The notes below the pieces were generated by a model. That model worked only from the letters and a program-made list of their open reading frames with translations. It did not search any database and was not told where the DNA came from. Of a stretch of 64,000 nucleotides of DNA, positions 41,413 through 55,218 are shown in pieces; positions within the stretch are counted from its first letter, which is position 1; each line of letters starts with the position of its first letter. A program made the position numbers and the translations under genes. The stretch covers positions 1-64,000 of the forward strand of contig JAIPCJ010000004.1 of NCBI GenBank assembly GCA_021738245.1, written 5' to 3'. Source of the DNA: Methylotenera sp. Its GTDB lineage: Bacteria; Pseudomonadota; Gammaproteobacteria; Burkholderiales; Burkholderiaceae_C.

Positions 41413-43842
41413 TCAGCCGCGCAGGCGGGCGCCCAGTTGTTGGCCGGTGGCCGCGACGATGGCGGTGACGACCGCATCGATGCGCTCATCCGTCAGGGTG
41501 GCCTCGTCATCGAGCAGTTCCAGCCGCACGGCCAGGCTGCGCTCATCGGCCTGCAGGTCCGTCGCGCTGCCTGCGGTCGGTTTGAAGACGTCGAACAATC
41601 GGGCCGAGCGCAGCAGCGGGCCGCCAGCCGTCGTGATGGCACTCATCAGCGCGTCGTGGCTGATGCCGTCCTTCACCACGAGCGCCAGATCGCGCTGCAC
41701 CGCTTGCTGGCGAGGCAGCGGTTGGCCGTGGGGCAGGGTGCGGCTCAGCGAGGCGTCCAGGTCAAGTTCGAACACGACGGGCGCACCGCCACTGATCTCA
41801 TACGACTGACGCCAGCGCGGATGCAGTTCGCCGATGACACCGACGGGCGCACCGTTGAGCAGGACCCGGGCGCTGCGCCCGGGGTGAAGCGCGGGATGCA
41901 CCGCAGCCTCGAAGCTCAGCGATTGCGGCGCGAACAGAGCCTCCAGGTCACCCTTGACGTCGAAGAAGTCGACGGCGCGGTCGCGCTGGCTCCATTGCTG
42001 CTGGTCAGCCGGGCCCCAGGCCAGGCCACCCAGGCGCAGCGGCTGGGCAATGCCAGCCACGGCCAGCGGGCCACTCGCCACCTCTGCAGCGCGCTTGAAG
42101 ACCCGGCCGAGTTCAAAGACCCGCACGCGCGTCGCGCGGCGCGCCTGGTTGTGGCGCAGCACCTGCAAAAGGCTGCCGATCAGGCTGGTGCGCATCACCG
42201 CCAACGGGGCCGCGATGGGGTTGAGCAGCTTGATGGGATTCGTCTCGCCGGCTAGGTCGCGTTCCCAGCGCTCTTCGACGAAGCTGAAATTGATCGTCTC
42301 GTAGTAATCGCGCGCCGCCACGGCGCGGCGCAGTGCATGCTGGCCCGAGCGGCTCTCGGTGCGCGTGCGGCCCACGATGGGCGCCAGCGGCGCTGTCGAG
42401 GGCAGGGTTGGGTAGCCCATCACCCGGATGACTTCCTCGATGAGGTCTTCTTCGATCAGCAGGTCGAATCGCCAGCTGGGCGGGGTCACCGTGATCACGC
42501 CGTCAGTGGCGGTGAAGGGCAGCCCCAGGCGGGTGAACACGCGCTCGCAGTCAGCTTGCGTGACCGGCATGCCAATGACCTTGGCGGCGCGGGCGACACG
42601 CAAGGCCACCGGTTGGCGTACGGGCAGGTTGGGCGACTGGTCGTCCATCGGGCCGACCTGGGTCTCGGGCGTGCCGCAGATGTCCAGGATGAGCTGGGTG
42701 ATGCGCTCGATGTGCTCGACGGTCTGGGCCGGATCGACGCCGCGCTCGAAGCGGTGGCCGGCGTCGGTGGAGAAGTTGTAGCGGCGCCCGCGGCCCATGA
42801 CGGCCTCGGGCCACCAGAAGGCGGCTTCGACGTAGACGTTGCGGGTGTCGTCGGACACGGCGGTGTGATCGCCGCCCATGATGCCGGCGAGAGACTCGAC
42901 TTCGCGCGCATCGGCGATGACGCCGACCTTCTCGTCGACCGAGATGGTGTTGCCGTTGAGCAGCTTGAGCTGTTCGCCCGGCTTGCCCCAGCGCACCACG
43001 AGCTCGCCGCTGATCTTGTCGAGGTCGAAGATGTGCGACGGGCGGCCGTACTCGAACATCACGTAGTTGGAGATGTCCACGAGCGCCGTGACCGAGCGCT
43101 GGCCGCAGCGCTCCAGGCGCTGCACCATCCAGGCCGGGGTTGCCGCCTTCGTGTCGATGCCCTGGATGATGCGGCCCGAGAAGCGGCCGCAGAGGTCGGT
43201 GGCTTCGATGCGGGCGGGCAGCTTGGCGTCGGTCGTGGGCTTGACGGGCGGGAACTCCGCCTTGAGCAGCGGCGCGCCCGTCAGCGCAGCGACTTCGCGG
43301 GCGATGCCGTAGACCGACAGGCAGTGGCCCAGGTTGGGCGTGAGCTTGAGCGTGAAGAGGGTGTCGTCCAGCGCGAGGTGCTTGCGGATGTCTTCGCCGA
43401 CCAGAGCGTCGGCGGTCAGCTCAAGCAGGCCGCCATGGTCCTCGCTCAATTTCAGCTCGCGGGCCGAGCACAGCATGCCGAAGCTCTCGACGCCACGCAG
43501 CTTGCCGACGCCGATCTTGAAGGGCTTGCCATCTTCGCCAGGGGGCAGTTCGGCGCCGACGGTTGCGAGCGGCACCTTGATGCCGGCGCGGGCGTTGGGG
43601 GCGCCGCAGACGATCTGAAGCGGCTCAGGGCCACCGGCGTTGACCTTGCAGACGCGCAGCTTGTCGGCGTTGGGGTGCTGCGTGGCTTCGAGGATCTCGG
43701 CCACCACGATGCCGTGGAAGGGCGGCGCGACAGGGCGCAGCTCTTCCACTTCCATGCCGGACATGGTGAGCAGTTCAGCCAGTTGGGCGGTGGACAGCGG
43801 CGGATTGCAGAACTCGCGCAGCCAGGACTCGGGGAATTGCAT
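41413..43842 (-). CDS. pheT: phenylalanyl-tRNA synthetase beta subunit
   Basis: [42 protein letters not shown]...; follows pheS. Confidence 0.97.
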   Translation of the reverse strand: MQFPESWLREFCNPPLSTAQLAELLTMSGMEVEELRPVAPPFHGIVVAEILEATQHPNADKLRVCKVNAGGPEPLQIVCGAPNARAGIKVPLATVGAELPPGEDGKPFKIGVGKLRGVESFGMLCSARELKLSEDHGGLLELTADALVGEDIRKHLALDDTLFTLKLTPNLGHCLSVYGIAREVAALTGAPLLKAEFPPVKPTTDAKLPARIEATDLCGRFSGRIIQGIDTKAATPAWMVQRLERCGQRSVTALVDISNYVMFEYGRPSHIFDLDKISGELVVRWGKPGEQLKLLNGNTISVDEKVGVIADAREVESLAGIMGGDHTAVSDDTRNVYVEAAFWWPEAVMGRGRRYNFSTDAGHRFERGVDPAQTVEHIERITQLILDICGTPETQVGPMDDQSPNLPVRQPVALRVARAAKVIGMPVTQADCERVFTRLGLPFTATDGVITVTPPSWRFDLLIEEDLIEEVIRVMGYPTLPSTAPLAPIVGRTRTESRSGQHALRRAVAARDYYETINFSFVEERWERDLAGETNPIKLLNPIAAPLAVMRTSLIGSLLQVLRHNQARRATRVRVFELGRVFKRAAEVASGPLAVAGIAQPLRLGGLAWGPADQQQWSQRDRAVDFFDVKGDLEALFAPQSLSFEAAVHPALHPGRSARVLLNGAPVGVIGELHPRWRQSYEISGGAPVVFELDLDASLSRTLPHGQPLPRQQAVQRDLALVVKDGISHDALMSAITTAGGPLLRSARLFDVFKPTAGSATDLQADERSLAVRLELLDDEATLTDERIDAVVTAIVAATGQQLGARLRG

Positions 43843-43860
43843 GGTCTTGTTCTTGTCGGA

Positions 43861-44904
43861 TTACTTGAACTGGGCGAGGAAACGCAGATCGCCGTCGAAG
43901 AAGGCGCGCAGGTCATTGACGCCATAGCGCAGCATGGCCAGGCGATCGATGCCGGAGCCGAAGGCGAAGCCGATGTAGCGCTCGGGGTCGAGGCCCATGT
44001 TGCGGATGACCTGCGGATGCACCTGACCCGAGCCCGAAACCTCCAGCCAGCGCCCCTTGAGCGGGCCGCTGTCGAACATGATGTCGATCTCGGCACTGGG
44101 CTCGGTGAAAGGGAAGTAGCTGGGGCGGAAGCGCAGCTGCAGCTGGTCGGTCTCGAAGAAGGCGGTGATGAAGTTGAGATAGACCGCCTTCAGGTCCTTG
44201 AACGAGATGTTCTCGCCCACCCACAGGCCTTCGACCTGGTGGAACATGGGCGAGTGCGTGGCGTCGCTGTCCACGCGGTAGGTGCGGCCCGGGGCAATGA
44301 CGCGGATCTCCGGCATCGTGTCCTGACCGGCGTAGCGCTTGGCGTGGGCCTGTGCGTAGCGGATCTGCATCGGGCTGGTGTGCGGGCGCAGGTTGAGCCA
44401 GGCGCCGTTCTCGTCCTTCATGTCGACGTAGAACGTGTCCTGCATCGAGCGCGCGGGGTGGTTCTCGGGGTTGTTCAGGGCCGAGAAGCTGTACCAGTCG
44501 GTCTCGATCTCGGGGCCGTCGGCGACGTCGAAGCCCATCGACGAGAAGATGGCCTCGATGCGCTCCATGGCGCGGGTGATGGGGTGCAGCCCGCCGGTAC
44601 CGCGCTGGCGGCCGGGCAGGGTCACGTCCAGGGCTTCAGCCTTGAGCTGCTTCTCGAGCTCGGCGGCGGCCAGGGCGTCGCGGCGGGCGGTCAGCGCGGC
44701 CTCGATGGCCACCTTGCATTGGTTGATCTCGGCACCGCGGGTCTTTTTTTCCTCGATGCTCAAGGCGCCGAGGCCCTTCATCAACTCGGTCACGCGGCCC
44801 GTCTTGCCGATGTACTTGGCCTTGGCGTTTTCGAGTTCAGCGGGCGTCGGGGCGGCGGCAAAGTCAGCTTGGGCCGCCTGCAGCAAAGCGTCGAGATCAG
44901 ACAT
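43861..44904 (-). CDS. pheS: phenylalanyl-tRNA synthetase alpha subunit
   Basis: [53 protein letters not shown]. Confidence 0.97.
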   Translation of the reverse strand: MSDLDALLQAAQADFAAAPTPAELENAKAKYIGKTGRVTELMKGLGALSIEEKKTRGAEINQCKVAIEAALTARRDALAAAELEKQLKAEALDVTLPGRQRGTGGLHPITRAMERIEAIFSSMGFDVADGPEIETDWYSFSALNNPENHPARSMQDTFYVDMKDENGAWLNLRPHTSPMQIRYAQAHAKRYAGQDTMPEIRVIAPGRTYRVDSDATHSPMFHQVEGLWVGENISFKDLKAVYLNFITAFFETDQLQLRFRPSYFPFTEPSAEIDIMFDSGPLKGRWLEVSGSGQVHPQVIRNMGLDPERYIGFAFGSGIDRLAMLRYGVNDLRAFFDGDLRFLAQFK

Positions 44905-44990
44905 TCGGGAATTCGGAAATGAAGAAGGGCCGACCCAGTGGGCCGGCCCTCAAAAGTTTGCGTATCCCGACGAGTCGGGACGGTTCGCAA

Positions 44991-45347
44991 TCAGGCGAGC
45001 GCGGCCTTCACCTTGGCGAAGATGCTGGCGAAACCAGCCGGGTCGTTGACGGCCAGATCAGCGAGGACCTTGCGGTCGATCTCGATCTGGGCCTTCTTCA
45101 GACCCGCCACGAACTTGCTGTAGGACAGGCCCAGGCCACGCGAGGCGGCGTTGATACGGGCAATCCAGAGCTGACGGAAGACGCGCTTCTTGGTGCGGCG
45201 GTCACGGTAGGCGTATTGGCCCGCCTTCATCACCGCCTGCTTGGCGATGCGGAAGACGTTCTTACGACGACCGCGGAAGCCCTTGGCCAGGGCCAGGACC
45301 TTCTTGTGACGGGCGCGAGCGGTAACACCACGTTTGACGCGAGGCAT
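44991..45347 (-). CDS. rplT: 50S ribosomal protein L20
   Basis: [51 protein letters not shown]. Confidence 0.98.
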   Translation of the reverse strand: MPRVKRGVTARARHKKVLALAKGFRGRRKNVFRIAKQAVMKAGQYAYRDRRTKKRVFRQLWIARINAASRGLGLSYSKFVAGLKKAQIEIDRKVLADLAVNDPAGFASIFAKVKAALA

Positions 45348-45374
45348 GTGTTTCTCCTTTAGTCGTTGGTGGGA

Positions 45375-45578
45375 TTACAGACCGGCGAAAGGCAACATTT
45401 GAGCCATGTGGCCCATGTTGGTTTCGTGCACGTTCACAGCGCCGCGAAGCTGACGCTTGTTCTTCGTGGTCTTCTTGGTCAGGATGTGGCGCTTGAACGC
45501 CTGACCGCGCTTGACGGTGCCACCCGGACGAACGCGAAAACGCTTTTTCGCGCTGCTCTTGGTCTTCATCTTGGGCAT
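45375..45578 (-). CDS. rpmI: 50S ribosomal protein L35
   Basis: [46 protein letters not shown]. Confidence 0.98.
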   Translation of the reverse strand: MPKMKTKSSAKKRFRVRPGGTVKRGQAFKRHILTKKTTKNKRQLRGAVNVHETNMGHMAQMLPFAGL

Positions 45579-45699
45579 GTGAATGCTCCTTTTAAGTGTG
45601 TCCCTGGGGCGGTGACGAAAGAGCCCGTCACGCTTGTTGGCCTCAGGAGACTTGTGAACTGGCCGGCGACCAAACCGACCAGTTGAACCTGCAAAGGTC

Positions 45700-46245
45700 T
45701 CAGCGCTTCTTGGGCGCCAGGACCATGATCATCTGCCGACCTTCGAGCTTCGGCATGTTCTCGACCACCGCCACATCGGCCAGTTCGTCGCGGATCCGCT
45801 CCAGGAGGCGCATGCCGATTTCCTGGTGGGTGATCTCGCGGCCCCGGTAGCGCAGCGTCACTTTGCCCTTGTCGCCGTCTTCGGCGATGAAGCGGCGCAG
45901 ATTGCGCATCTTGATCTGGTAGTCGCCTTCGTCCGTGCCCGGGCGGAATTTGACTTCCTTGATTTCGATGATCTTCTGCTTGGCCTTGGCTTCGGCGGCG
46001 CGCTTTTGCTCCTGGTACTTGAACTTGCCGTAGTCCATCAGCCGGCAGACCGGCGGATTGGCAGTGGCGGAGATCTCGACCAGATCCACATCCAGATCGC
46101 CCGCCATGCGCAGGGCTTCCTGGATGCTGACGATCCCGATGGGTTCGTTCTCGGGGCCGTTCAGGCGGACTTCGGGAGCCATGATTTCGCGGTTCAACCG
46201 GTGCTTGCGCTCCGGAATCGCACGACGGTCGGCAAACGTAGCGAT
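45700..46245 (-). CDS. infC: translation initiation factor IF-3, inferred non-canonical ATC start
   Basis: Frame extends 16 codons above the supplied ORF start (46197) to ATC at 46243-46245: [45 protein letters not shown] Shine-Dalgarno about 8 nt upstream. Confidence 0.88.
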   Translation of the reverse strand: MATFADRRAIPERKHRLNREIMAPEVRLNGPENEPIGIVSIQEALRMAGDLDVDLVEISATANPPVCRLMDYGKFKYQEQKRAAEAKAKQKIIEIKEVKFRPGTDEGDYQIKMRNLRRFIAEDGDKGKVTLRYRGREITHQEIGMRLLERIRDELADVAVVENMPKLEGRQMIMVLAPKKR

Positions 46246-46313
46246 GGTGTGGACCTTTCAACGGGCCCCAAGGCGAGGAGCCCAGACAAAACAAATCGCG
46301 CCCGGAGAGCTCG

Positions 46314-48221
46314 TCAGACCTTGTGGGTGATGTCTGCGGAGATCCTGTCGAGGAAGTCCTGCAGAGGCATCACGCCGAGATCCTGGTTGCCACGGGCGCG
46401 GACCGCAACGCTGCCATTCGCCTTTTCCTTGTCACCAACGACGAGGATGTACGGCAGCTTTTGCATGGAATGCTGACGGATTTTATAGGTGATCTTCTCG
46501 TTGCGCAAATCAGCCGAGGCCCTAAGCCCTTGTTTTTGCAGCGATTTCACAATTTCAGCCACGTAATCGGCCTGGGCGTCCGTGATATTGGCCACCACGA
46601 CCTGCGTTGGGGCCAGCCAGGTGGGCAGCGCGCCGGCGTGCTGCTCGATCAGGATGCCGATGAAGCGTTCCAGGCTGCCGACGATGGCGCGGTGCAGCAT
46701 CAGCGGGCGCTTGTGCTCGCCGTTCTCGTCGACGAAGTCGGCGTCCAGGCGTTCCGGCAGGTTGGGGTCGACCTGGATGGTGCCGCACTGCCATTCGCGG
46801 CCGAGCGCGTCTTTCAGGGTGTATTCGATCTTGGGGCCGTAGAACGCACCTTCGCCCGGCAGGTAGGTGAAGTCGCAGCCCGAGGCCTTCAGGCCCTCGG
46901 CGAGCGCGGCTTCGGCCTTGTCCCAGCTTTCTTCGGTGCCGATGCGCTTTTCGGGGCGCGTCGACAGCTTGTAGATGATGTCGGTGAAGCCGAAGTCCTT
47001 GTAGACCTTCTGCAGCAGCGTCGTGAAGGCCGTCACCTCACCCTGGATCTGGTCTTCGGTGCAGAAGATGTGGCCGTCATCCTGCGTGAAGCCGCGCACG
47101 CGCATGATGCCGTGCAGGCCGCCCGAGGGCTCGTTGCGGTGGCATTGACCGAATTCGCCGTAGCGCAGCGGCAGGTCGCGGTAGCTCTTCACGCCCTGCT
47201 TGAAGATCAGGATGTGGCCCGGGCAGTTCATCGGCTTGAGCGCGTAGTCGCGCTTCTCCGACTCGGTCACGAACATGTTCTCGCGGTACTTGTCCCAGTG
47301 GCCGGTCTTCTCCCACAGGCCCTTGTCCAGGATCTGCGGACCCTTGACCTCCAGGTAGCCGTTGTCGCGGTAGACCCGGCGCATGTACTGCTCCACCTCC
47401 TGCCACACCGTCCAGCCCTTGGGGTGCCAGAAGACGACGCCCGGGGCGTGCTCGTCGATGTGGAAGAGGTCGAGTTCCTTGCCGAGCTTTCGGTGGTCGC
47501 GCTTCTCGGCTTCTTCCAGCAGCGTCAGGTACTTCTGCAGGTCGTCCTTGCTGGCCCAGGCCGTGCCGTAGACGCGCTGCAGCATCTCGTTGCGGTGGTC
47601 GCCGCGCCAGTAGGCGCCGGCCACCTTCATGAGCTTGAAGTGTTTGAGCTTGCCGGTGGATGGCACGTGGGGGCCGCGGCAGAGGTCTTCGAACTTGCCT
47701 TCGGCGTAAAGCGACACGTCTTCGCCGGCCGGGATGCTGCCGATGATCTCGGCCTTGTAGTGCTCGCCCAGGGCCTTGAAGTGGGCCACGGCTTCGTCAC
47801 GCGGCAGCACGCGGCGCACGACCTTTTCGTCCTTCTTGGCGAGCTCGGTCATCTTGGACTCGATGGCGGCCAAGTCTTCGGGCGTGAAGGGGCGCTTGTA
47901 GGAGAAGTCGTAATAGAAGCCGTTGTCAATGACCGGGCCGATGGTGACCTGGGCGTCGGGGTAGAGCTCCTTGACGGCGTAGGCCAGCAGGTGAGCGGTC
48001 GAGTGGCGGATCATGTCCAGGCCGTCGGCATCCTTGTCGGTGACGATGGCCAGGCTGGCGTCCTTGTCGATGACGTGGCTGAGATCGACGAGCTTGCCGT
48101 CCACCTTGCCACCCAGCGCCGCCTTGGCCAGGCCTGCACCGATGCTGGCGGCGACGTCGCCGACCGTCAGCGGGGCGGGGTACTCACGGCGCGAGCCGTC
48201 GGGGAGTTGAATCGAGATCAT
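46314..48221 (-). CDS. thrS: threonyl-tRNA synthetase
   Basis: [47 protein letters not shown] at 48221. Confidence 0.97.
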   Translation of the reverse strand: MISIQLPDGSRREYPAPLTVGDVAASIGAGLAKAALGGKVDGKLVDLSHVIDKDASLAIVTDKDADGLDMIRHSTAHLLAYAVKELYPDAQVTIGPVIDNGFYYDFSYKRPFTPEDLAAIESKMTELAKKDEKVVRRVLPRDEAVAHFKALGEHYKAEIIGSIPAGEDVSLYAEGKFEDLCRGPHVPSTGKLKHFKLMKVAGAYWRGDHRNEMLQRVYGTAWASKDDLQKYLTLLEEAEKRDHRKLGKELDLFHIDEHAPGVVFWHPKGWTVWQEVEQYMRRVYRDNGYLEVKGPQILDKGLWEKTGHWDKYRENMFVTESEKRDYALKPMNCPGHILIFKQGVKSYRDLPLRYGEFGQCHRNEPSGGLHGIMRVRGFTQDDGHIFCTEDQIQGEVTAFTTLLQKVYKDFGFTDIIYKLSTRPEKRIGTEESWDKAEAALAEGLKASGCDFTYLPGEGAFYGPKIEYTLKDALGREWQCGTIQVDPNLPERLDADFVDENGEHKRPLMLHRAIVGSLERFIGILIEQHAGALPTWLAPTQVVVANITDAQADYVAEIVKSLQKQGLRASADLRNEKITYKIRQHSMQKLPYILVVGDKEKANGSVAVRARGNQDLGVMPLQDFLDRISADITHKV

Positions 48222-48246
48222 GGGTGCTCCGTTCGTGGGGCAGAAA

Positions 48247-48279
48247 ACAAAAAGCGCGGCCACTTGCCGCGCTTTGTTC
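48247..48279 (-). terminator. thrS leader attenuator hairpin
   Basis: Minus strand AAAGCGCGGC-AAGTG-GCCGCGCTTT followed by TTGTTTT, between the leader ORF and the thrS ATG. Confidence 0.85.
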
Positions 48280-48313
48280 TTGCCCGAAGGCAGGCGTGAC
48301 GAGCCGCGGCCGA

Positions 48314-48352
48314 CTAGGTACCGGTGAAGGTGGTCGTAGTTCGCGGTGTCAT
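48314..48352 (-). CDS. threonine-rich leader peptide [12 protein letters not shown] upstream of thrS
   Basis: ATG ACA CCG CGA ACT ACG ACC ACC TTC ACC GGT ACC TAG on the minus strand; 7 of 12 codons are Thr; AAAGG upstream. Confidence 0.8.
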   Translation of the reverse strand: MTPRTTTTFTGT

Positions 48353-48397
48353 AACCAGGGTGCCTTTCTCGCTCTTGTGAGGGGGGGAGCGTCGATT

Positions 48398-49492
48398 CTA
48401 AAGGCTCAGCGCCTGAAGGCTGTCACGCGAAGCGAGCTCGGCGAAATCTTCCGCCAGGCGCTGGCTCTCGGCGACGGCGATGCGCCAGCGGCGGCGGCGC
48501 TCCTCGGCATCGAGGTGGATGAAGTCATTGCGGTCGGGCAGCTTGCCTCCCGGCAGTGCGGCAATCCATTCGGGCGACGGGCATAGCAGCACCACGTTGT
48601 CGAGGAAGGCGGTCGCGCGGTGGCGGTGCTTGAGCGCCTTGTCGAGCCAGCCGGGCACCACCTGGCGCTGGAAATGCGGGTACAGCACCAACGGCGCGCC
48701 GCCGGCCTGCAGGGCGCGGTAGTCCAGGTGCAGGTGGTAGTCGGTGATGCCGCCGTCCCAATACGCGCCGCGTGGCGCGCCGGGGAGGTCGTGCTGGGCC
48801 TGAAGCCAGAAGGGGATGGAGCAGCTCGCCAGCAGCGCGCCGCGCAGGTTGGCGCGGGACAGGTGCACCTCGCGGCTGGTGAAGTCGTTCAGCGTCAGCG
48901 GCAGGCGGTCGCGCGGGTCCGAGAAGATCACCCGCTCCAGGAAGCGCCCGAGCAGTGGACGCGAGACGGCATTGGCCGCGAACGCGCCCAGGTAGCCCAG
49001 CGGCGTGCGCAGCCGGCCCTCGCGCGCGAGCAGGCCCAGCCCCTTGTGCTGGCCCCGCGAGGTGACGATGTGCAGCCGCCAGCGTGGGTGCGCCAGCACC
49101 TCGGCCTCGCGGCCCTCGAAGATCTCCGCCAGGATCTCGCCGAAGCGCCGGCTCACGCCTTCCGGGCGCGGGCGCTTCTCGCCCGGCAGCACGTCGTATT
49201 CCTGGGTGACGTAGGCCTCAGCCATCACCTCGAAGGCATGTGCCACGCCGCGATGCGCCAGAGCGGCGGTGGCCATGCGCCAGGCGCCGATGCTGGCGCC
49301 GACCAGATGCACCTTGTGCGAGCTGCGCGCCAGCCAGTCGCCGAACAGATGCCGATCCAGTCCGTTCAGCGCCAGACCTTTCGGCCCGCCCGCCGCGGCC
49401 GGAATGAGCCCGATGTCCTCGGCGCGCAGGCCGCGCCCAGCCAGCCGCGCGCGGGCGGCCGGTCCGGCGTAGACCTGCATCGCCCGCGTCAT
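48398..49492 (-). CDS. patatin-like phospholipase family protein
   Basis: [16 protein letters not shown] (oxyanion-type), [11 protein letters not shown] (GxSxG-like), [15 protein letters not shown] (DGG/DGA-like); ATGA overlap with upstream gene. Confidence 0.85.
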   Translation of the reverse strand: MTRAMQVYAGPAARARLAGRGLRAEDIGLIPAAAGGPKGLALNGLDRHLFGDWLARSSHKVHLVGASIGAWRMATAALAHRGVAHAFEVMAEAYVTQEYDVLPGEKRPRPEGVSRRFGEILAEIFEGREAEVLAHPRWRLHIVTSRGQHKGLGLLAREGRLRTPLGYLGAFAANAVSRPLLGRFLERVIFSDPRDRLPLTLNDFTSREVHLSRANLRGALLASCSIPFWLQAQHDLPGAPRGAYWDGGITDYHLHLDYRALQAGGAPLVLYPHFQRQVVPGWLDKALKHRHRATAFLDNVVLLCPSPEWIAALPGGKLPDRNDFIHLDAEERRRRWRIAVAESQRLAEDFAELASRDSLQALSL

Positions 49493-51777
49493 CAGAACTT
49501 GTGCTCCCAGTTCACCGACCACCAGGCCACGGGCTTGCGTTCGCTCAGGTTGTAGTCGCCATTGATGATGGCCACGCGCGTGCCTTGCTTGGGCTGGAAC
49601 AGGCCGTTCACCGAGAAGCGCACGCCGTCCTGCTTGCTGAGCTGCGCCGCGACGAAGGCGTCAAGCGAGCGGGCGGGCAGGGTTTCCTGGCTCTGCAGCG
49701 CGGTCTGCTGCACATTGAACTTCGGCGCGATCTGGGCGCTGAAGCCCATGTTCACGGGCAGGCTCTTCAGGCGATAGTCGGCGCCGAAGTTGAACTGCCA
49801 GGGCTGCTGGCCCTCCAGGCGGTTGTCCGGGCCGGGGATATCAGCCACGCGCGAGCGGTAGAGGTTCAGCGAGGCCCGCATGCTGAGTGCGGTGGCCGGC
49901 TCGAACAGGCTCGGGAAGAGCTCCGACGCGCGGCCCTTGATCTCGAACTCCAGGCCTTCGGTCGTGGCCTTGCTCAGGTTGATGGGCTTGGCCACCCAGC
50001 GCGGCACGCTGGCCCAGCTGACGTTTTGCTCCAGCACCAGCGAGTTGCGCACCAGGCCCGTGATGCGGCGGTGGAACACGCCTACCGAAATCAGGCCGCC
50101 GGCCGGGAGGTAGTTCTCCCAGGCGATGTCCAGGCCGGTGGCCAGCTCGGGCTTGAGGTCGGGGTTGCCGATGCGGTCGGGCGCGGTTTGGGTGTTGGTG
50201 CGCGCGTTGGCGCCGGTGGCCGGGTAGTCGGTGTTGATGGTCGGGCGCGCGATCAGTTGCTGCACGTCAGCCGCCTTGTAGGTGCGGGTGAGGCTGGCAC
50301 GGATGAGGTCGCGGGCCTTCGGGTCGGGCTTGAAGTTCAGGTGCAGCAGCGGCGTGGTGACCTTGCTGGTGCTGTTGAACTCGCTGCCGACGCCGTTGCT
50401 GACCGTCTTGATCTGCTCATGGCGCACGCCGAAGTAGGCCGACCACTGCTTGTTGATCTCCCACTCGTCCTGCACATAGGCGGCGGTGCGGGTGATGGTG
50501 GCGTCGAAAGGCTGGCCTTCGATGCCGGGCAGCAGATCCACGCCGTTCTCGACCGTGCGGCGGGTTTCGTCACGGGTGCGGCGCTCGATCTCGGCGCCGG
50601 TGGTCACCGTGTGGGCCTCGCCGGCGTACTGGCTGTACTTGCCCGACAGCGTCGCATTGCGGTTGCTGTTGTCGCCCGTGGTGGTGCGCGTCACGGTCTG
50701 CACACCGTTCTTGTCGCGGCCCAGGAAGTCGAACTTGAAGTCCGCACCGCCGCGGCCTGCGCCGGCGCGCAGCTCGACGCGGCGGTCTTCGCCGAAGCGG
50801 TTGTTGTATTGCAGGTTGACGCGCTGGGCCGAGAAGGTGCCGCGGTTGTGCGTCTCGTCGAGCACGCTTTGCGGCAGCACGCTGCTGGCGTTGGAGGCCA
50901 GCACCTCGGTGGTGTTGTTGCCGTCGTTGAAGAAGCGGTTGGTGATGAAGAAGCCCTGCAGCGAGAGGGTCTCGTCATCGCCCAGCTTCCAGTTCAGCCG
51001 CGGTGACACGTTCACGCCGCGGCCGTGCGAGCGGTCGGCGCCTGAGCTGCTCAGTCGCGTGGCACCGGTGTCGCGCAGCCGCTCGCCGTCGGTCTCGTTG
51101 CGGTTGTCCCACTGGAAAACGTTGATCGGCAGCACGAAGCCCAGGCCGCCCACCGTGCGGTTGCCGTAGGTGAAGCCGCCGTTCACGATGGGCTTCTCGT
51201 TGGCATAGGCCACGCCGATGCGCAGGTCCTTCTGCACGATGCGCGGCGCATCCTTCAGGATGATGTTGAGCGTGCCGGCGATGGCCTGGGCGGTCTGGTC
51301 GGCCGTGGGCGCCTTGCTCACTTCCAGGCGTTCGACCTGGGCGGGGTTGAGGTTGTCCAGACTGAAGCCCGGAGGCGCCGGCTCGCCGTTGACCAGGATC
51401 TGTGTGTAAGCGCCACCCAGGCCGCGCATGCGCAGCTGGCCGCCCGAGACGTTGATGCCCGGCAGGCGCTTGAGCACGTCGCTCAGCTGGGTGTCGCCAT
51501 ACTTGTCGAGCTCTTCGCGGCCGTAGAGCTGCTTGGCCACCGGCTCGCGGCGGCGCAGGTCGGTGTCGGTCTGCTGGCGGGTGACCGACACGCGCTCCAG
51601 CTGGTTGGTGTTGGGCGTGGGCGTGGCGGTCGTCGTGGCGCGATCGACCTCCTGCTGGGCCAGCACGAGTGCCGGGCAGAGCAGCAGGAGCGAGGCGAGG
51701 GCGGGCGTTTTCAAGCAGGTCTCCGAGGGTGTCGAGGCGGCGCGCACGTTAGCGGCAGCGTTGTCGGGCGGCAGCAT
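49492..51777 (-). CDS. TonB-dependent receptor
   Basis: Plug domain YGREELDKYGDTQLSDVLKRLPGINVSGGQLRMRGLGGAYTQILVNGEPAP; C-terminal beta barrel ending in WWSVNWEHKF; start uncertain. Confidence 0.92.
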   Translation of the reverse strand: MLPPDNAAANVRAASTPSETCLKTPALASLLLLCPALVLAQQEVDRATTTATPTPNTNQLERVSVTRQQTDTDLRRREPVAKQLYGREELDKYGDTQLSDVLKRLPGINVSGGQLRMRGLGGAYTQILVNGEPAPPGFSLDNLNPAQVERLEVSKAPTADQTAQAIAGTLNIILKDAPRIVQKDLRIGVAYANEKPIVNGGFTYGNRTVGGLGFVLPINVFQWDNRNETDGERLRDTGATRLSSSGADRSHGRGVNVSPRLNWKLGDDETLSLQGFFITNRFFNDGNNTTEVLASNASSVLPQSVLDETHNRGTFSAQRVNLQYNNRFGEDRRVELRAGAGRGGADFKFDFLGRDKNGVQTVTRTTTGDNSNRNATLSGKYSQYAGEAHTVTTGAEIERRTRDETRRTVENGVDLLPGIEGQPFDATITRTAAYVQDEWEINKQWSAYFGVRHEQIKTVSNGVGSEFNSTSKVTTPLLHLNFKPDPKARDLIRASLTRTYKAADVQQLIARPTINTDYPATGANARTNTQTAPDRIGNPDLKPELATGLDIAWENYLPAGGLISVGVFHRRITGLVRNSLVLEQNVSWASVPRWVAKPINLSKATTEGLEFEIKGRASELFPSLFEPATALSMRASLNLYRSRVADIPGPDNRLEGQQPWQFNFGADYRLKSLPVNMGFSAQIAPKFNVQQTALQSQETLPARSLDAFVAAQLSKQDGVRFSVNGLFQPKQGTRVAIINGDYNLSERKPVAWWSVNWEHKF

Positions 51778-51904
51778 CGCTGCGACCGTTGGCAGGAACC
51801 GGGGTGTCAATCGACGCCCCGCGGGCACGGGGCGCGATGTTGGCAAAGAATTGTTGCAATGACGAAGGTCAGCCTCCGGAGACCCTCCAAACGCTCGGGC
51901 GGCT

Positions 51905-54226
<2,322 letters not shown>

Positions 54227-54305
54227 AAAGGGCGCCTCCTGACGGCGCCCTGGTTGTTACGCGAGGCCCGCATTCTGCCAAAGCAGACGCGGCCGCTAGG
54301 CAGCC

Positions 54306-55067
54306 TCAGGGCGCGGCGCGCTGGCGCCAGCGCTCGTGGATGGCTCGGGCCGTGCCGTTGGCCTGGATGATCTTCATGCCGTCGTCGAAGGCCGCGAGCA
54401 TCTCGGCTGCCTGCGGATGGCGCCGCGAGAACGCGGTGTAGATGCCGAATGCGCTGAGCTGGCCCACCACCTTGAACTTGCCGGCGAGGTCGGGCTGCCG
54501 CTTGAACAGCAGCCGGGCGTTGATGTCCGGAGCCAATGTGTACGCCGCCCGGCCACGCAGCAGCAGGCGGAAGTTGTTCTCGTCGTGGCTGGTGACCACG
54601 CGCGGGATGCGCGTATTGCCGTCGAACTCGCTGCCGTACTCGTAGCCGCGAGTCACGGCCACCGGCTGGCCTTCGAGGTCGCGCACCTGCAAGCCACCGG
54701 CGCGGGGTGTCGGCGCATCGGCGGGCGCCCAGATCAGGAATCGCTCCTCGAACATCGGCCGGGCCGGCCAGGCGTAGTCGTTCTCGATCTGAACGGTGCG
54801 CGTGGTGTTGAAGCAGGCCACCAGGCTGCCGGTGCGCGTCTGGGCCATGCAGCGCACGTAGGGCAGAGACTCCAGCCGCACGTCCACGCCCACTGCGCGG
54901 AACGCGGCCGTCACGAGTTCGACGGTGATGCCTTCCGGGCGGCCGTTCACTTCCGCCGAGTAGGGGTACCAGTCGTCCTCGGCGCCGATGACCACGGTGC
55001 GGGTCTGTGCCATGCCTGCGGCCGCTGGCAGGGCCAGCATCGAGAGCAGCAGGTCACGCCGTCGCAT
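54306..55067 (-). CDS. periplasmic substrate-binding protein (SBP_bac_3-like)
   Basis: Signal peptide LLLSMLALPAAAGMAQ; DDWYPYSAEVNGRPEGITVELVTAAFRAVGVDV. Confidence 0.85.
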   Translation of the reverse strand: MRRRDLLLSMLALPAAAGMAQTRTVVIGAEDDWYPYSAEVNGRPEGITVELVTAAFRAVGVDVRLESLPYVRCMAQTRTGSLVACFNTTRTVQIENDYAWPARPMFEERFLIWAPADAPTPRAGGLQVRDLEGQPVAVTRGYEYGSEFDGNTRIPRVVTSHDENNFRLLLRGRAAYTLAPDINARLLFKRQPDLAGKFKVVGQLSAFGIYTAFSRRHPQAAEMLAAFDDGMKIIQANGTARAIHERWRQRAAP

Positions 55068-55218
55068 CGGAGGTGGGTCGCCTTGCAGGAGGTGAAGCGG
55101 TGGCGGAGTCTAGGGCCCACCTCGCCGGCAGCGGGTCAGGGTCTGACTCGATTCCCCACACGGCGCGGCCCATGCGCAGCGCCGGGCGATTGGCCCGGTG
55201 AGGCGGCCCGGGGCAGTC

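Noticed and set aside
42337-44922. 861-aa plus-strand ORF antisense to pheS/pheT
   Set aside because: GC-skewed antisense artefact overlapping well-identified synthetase genes.
46323-48299. 658-aa plus-strand ORF antisense to thrS
   Set aside because: Antisense artefact; thrS is unambiguous on the minus strand.
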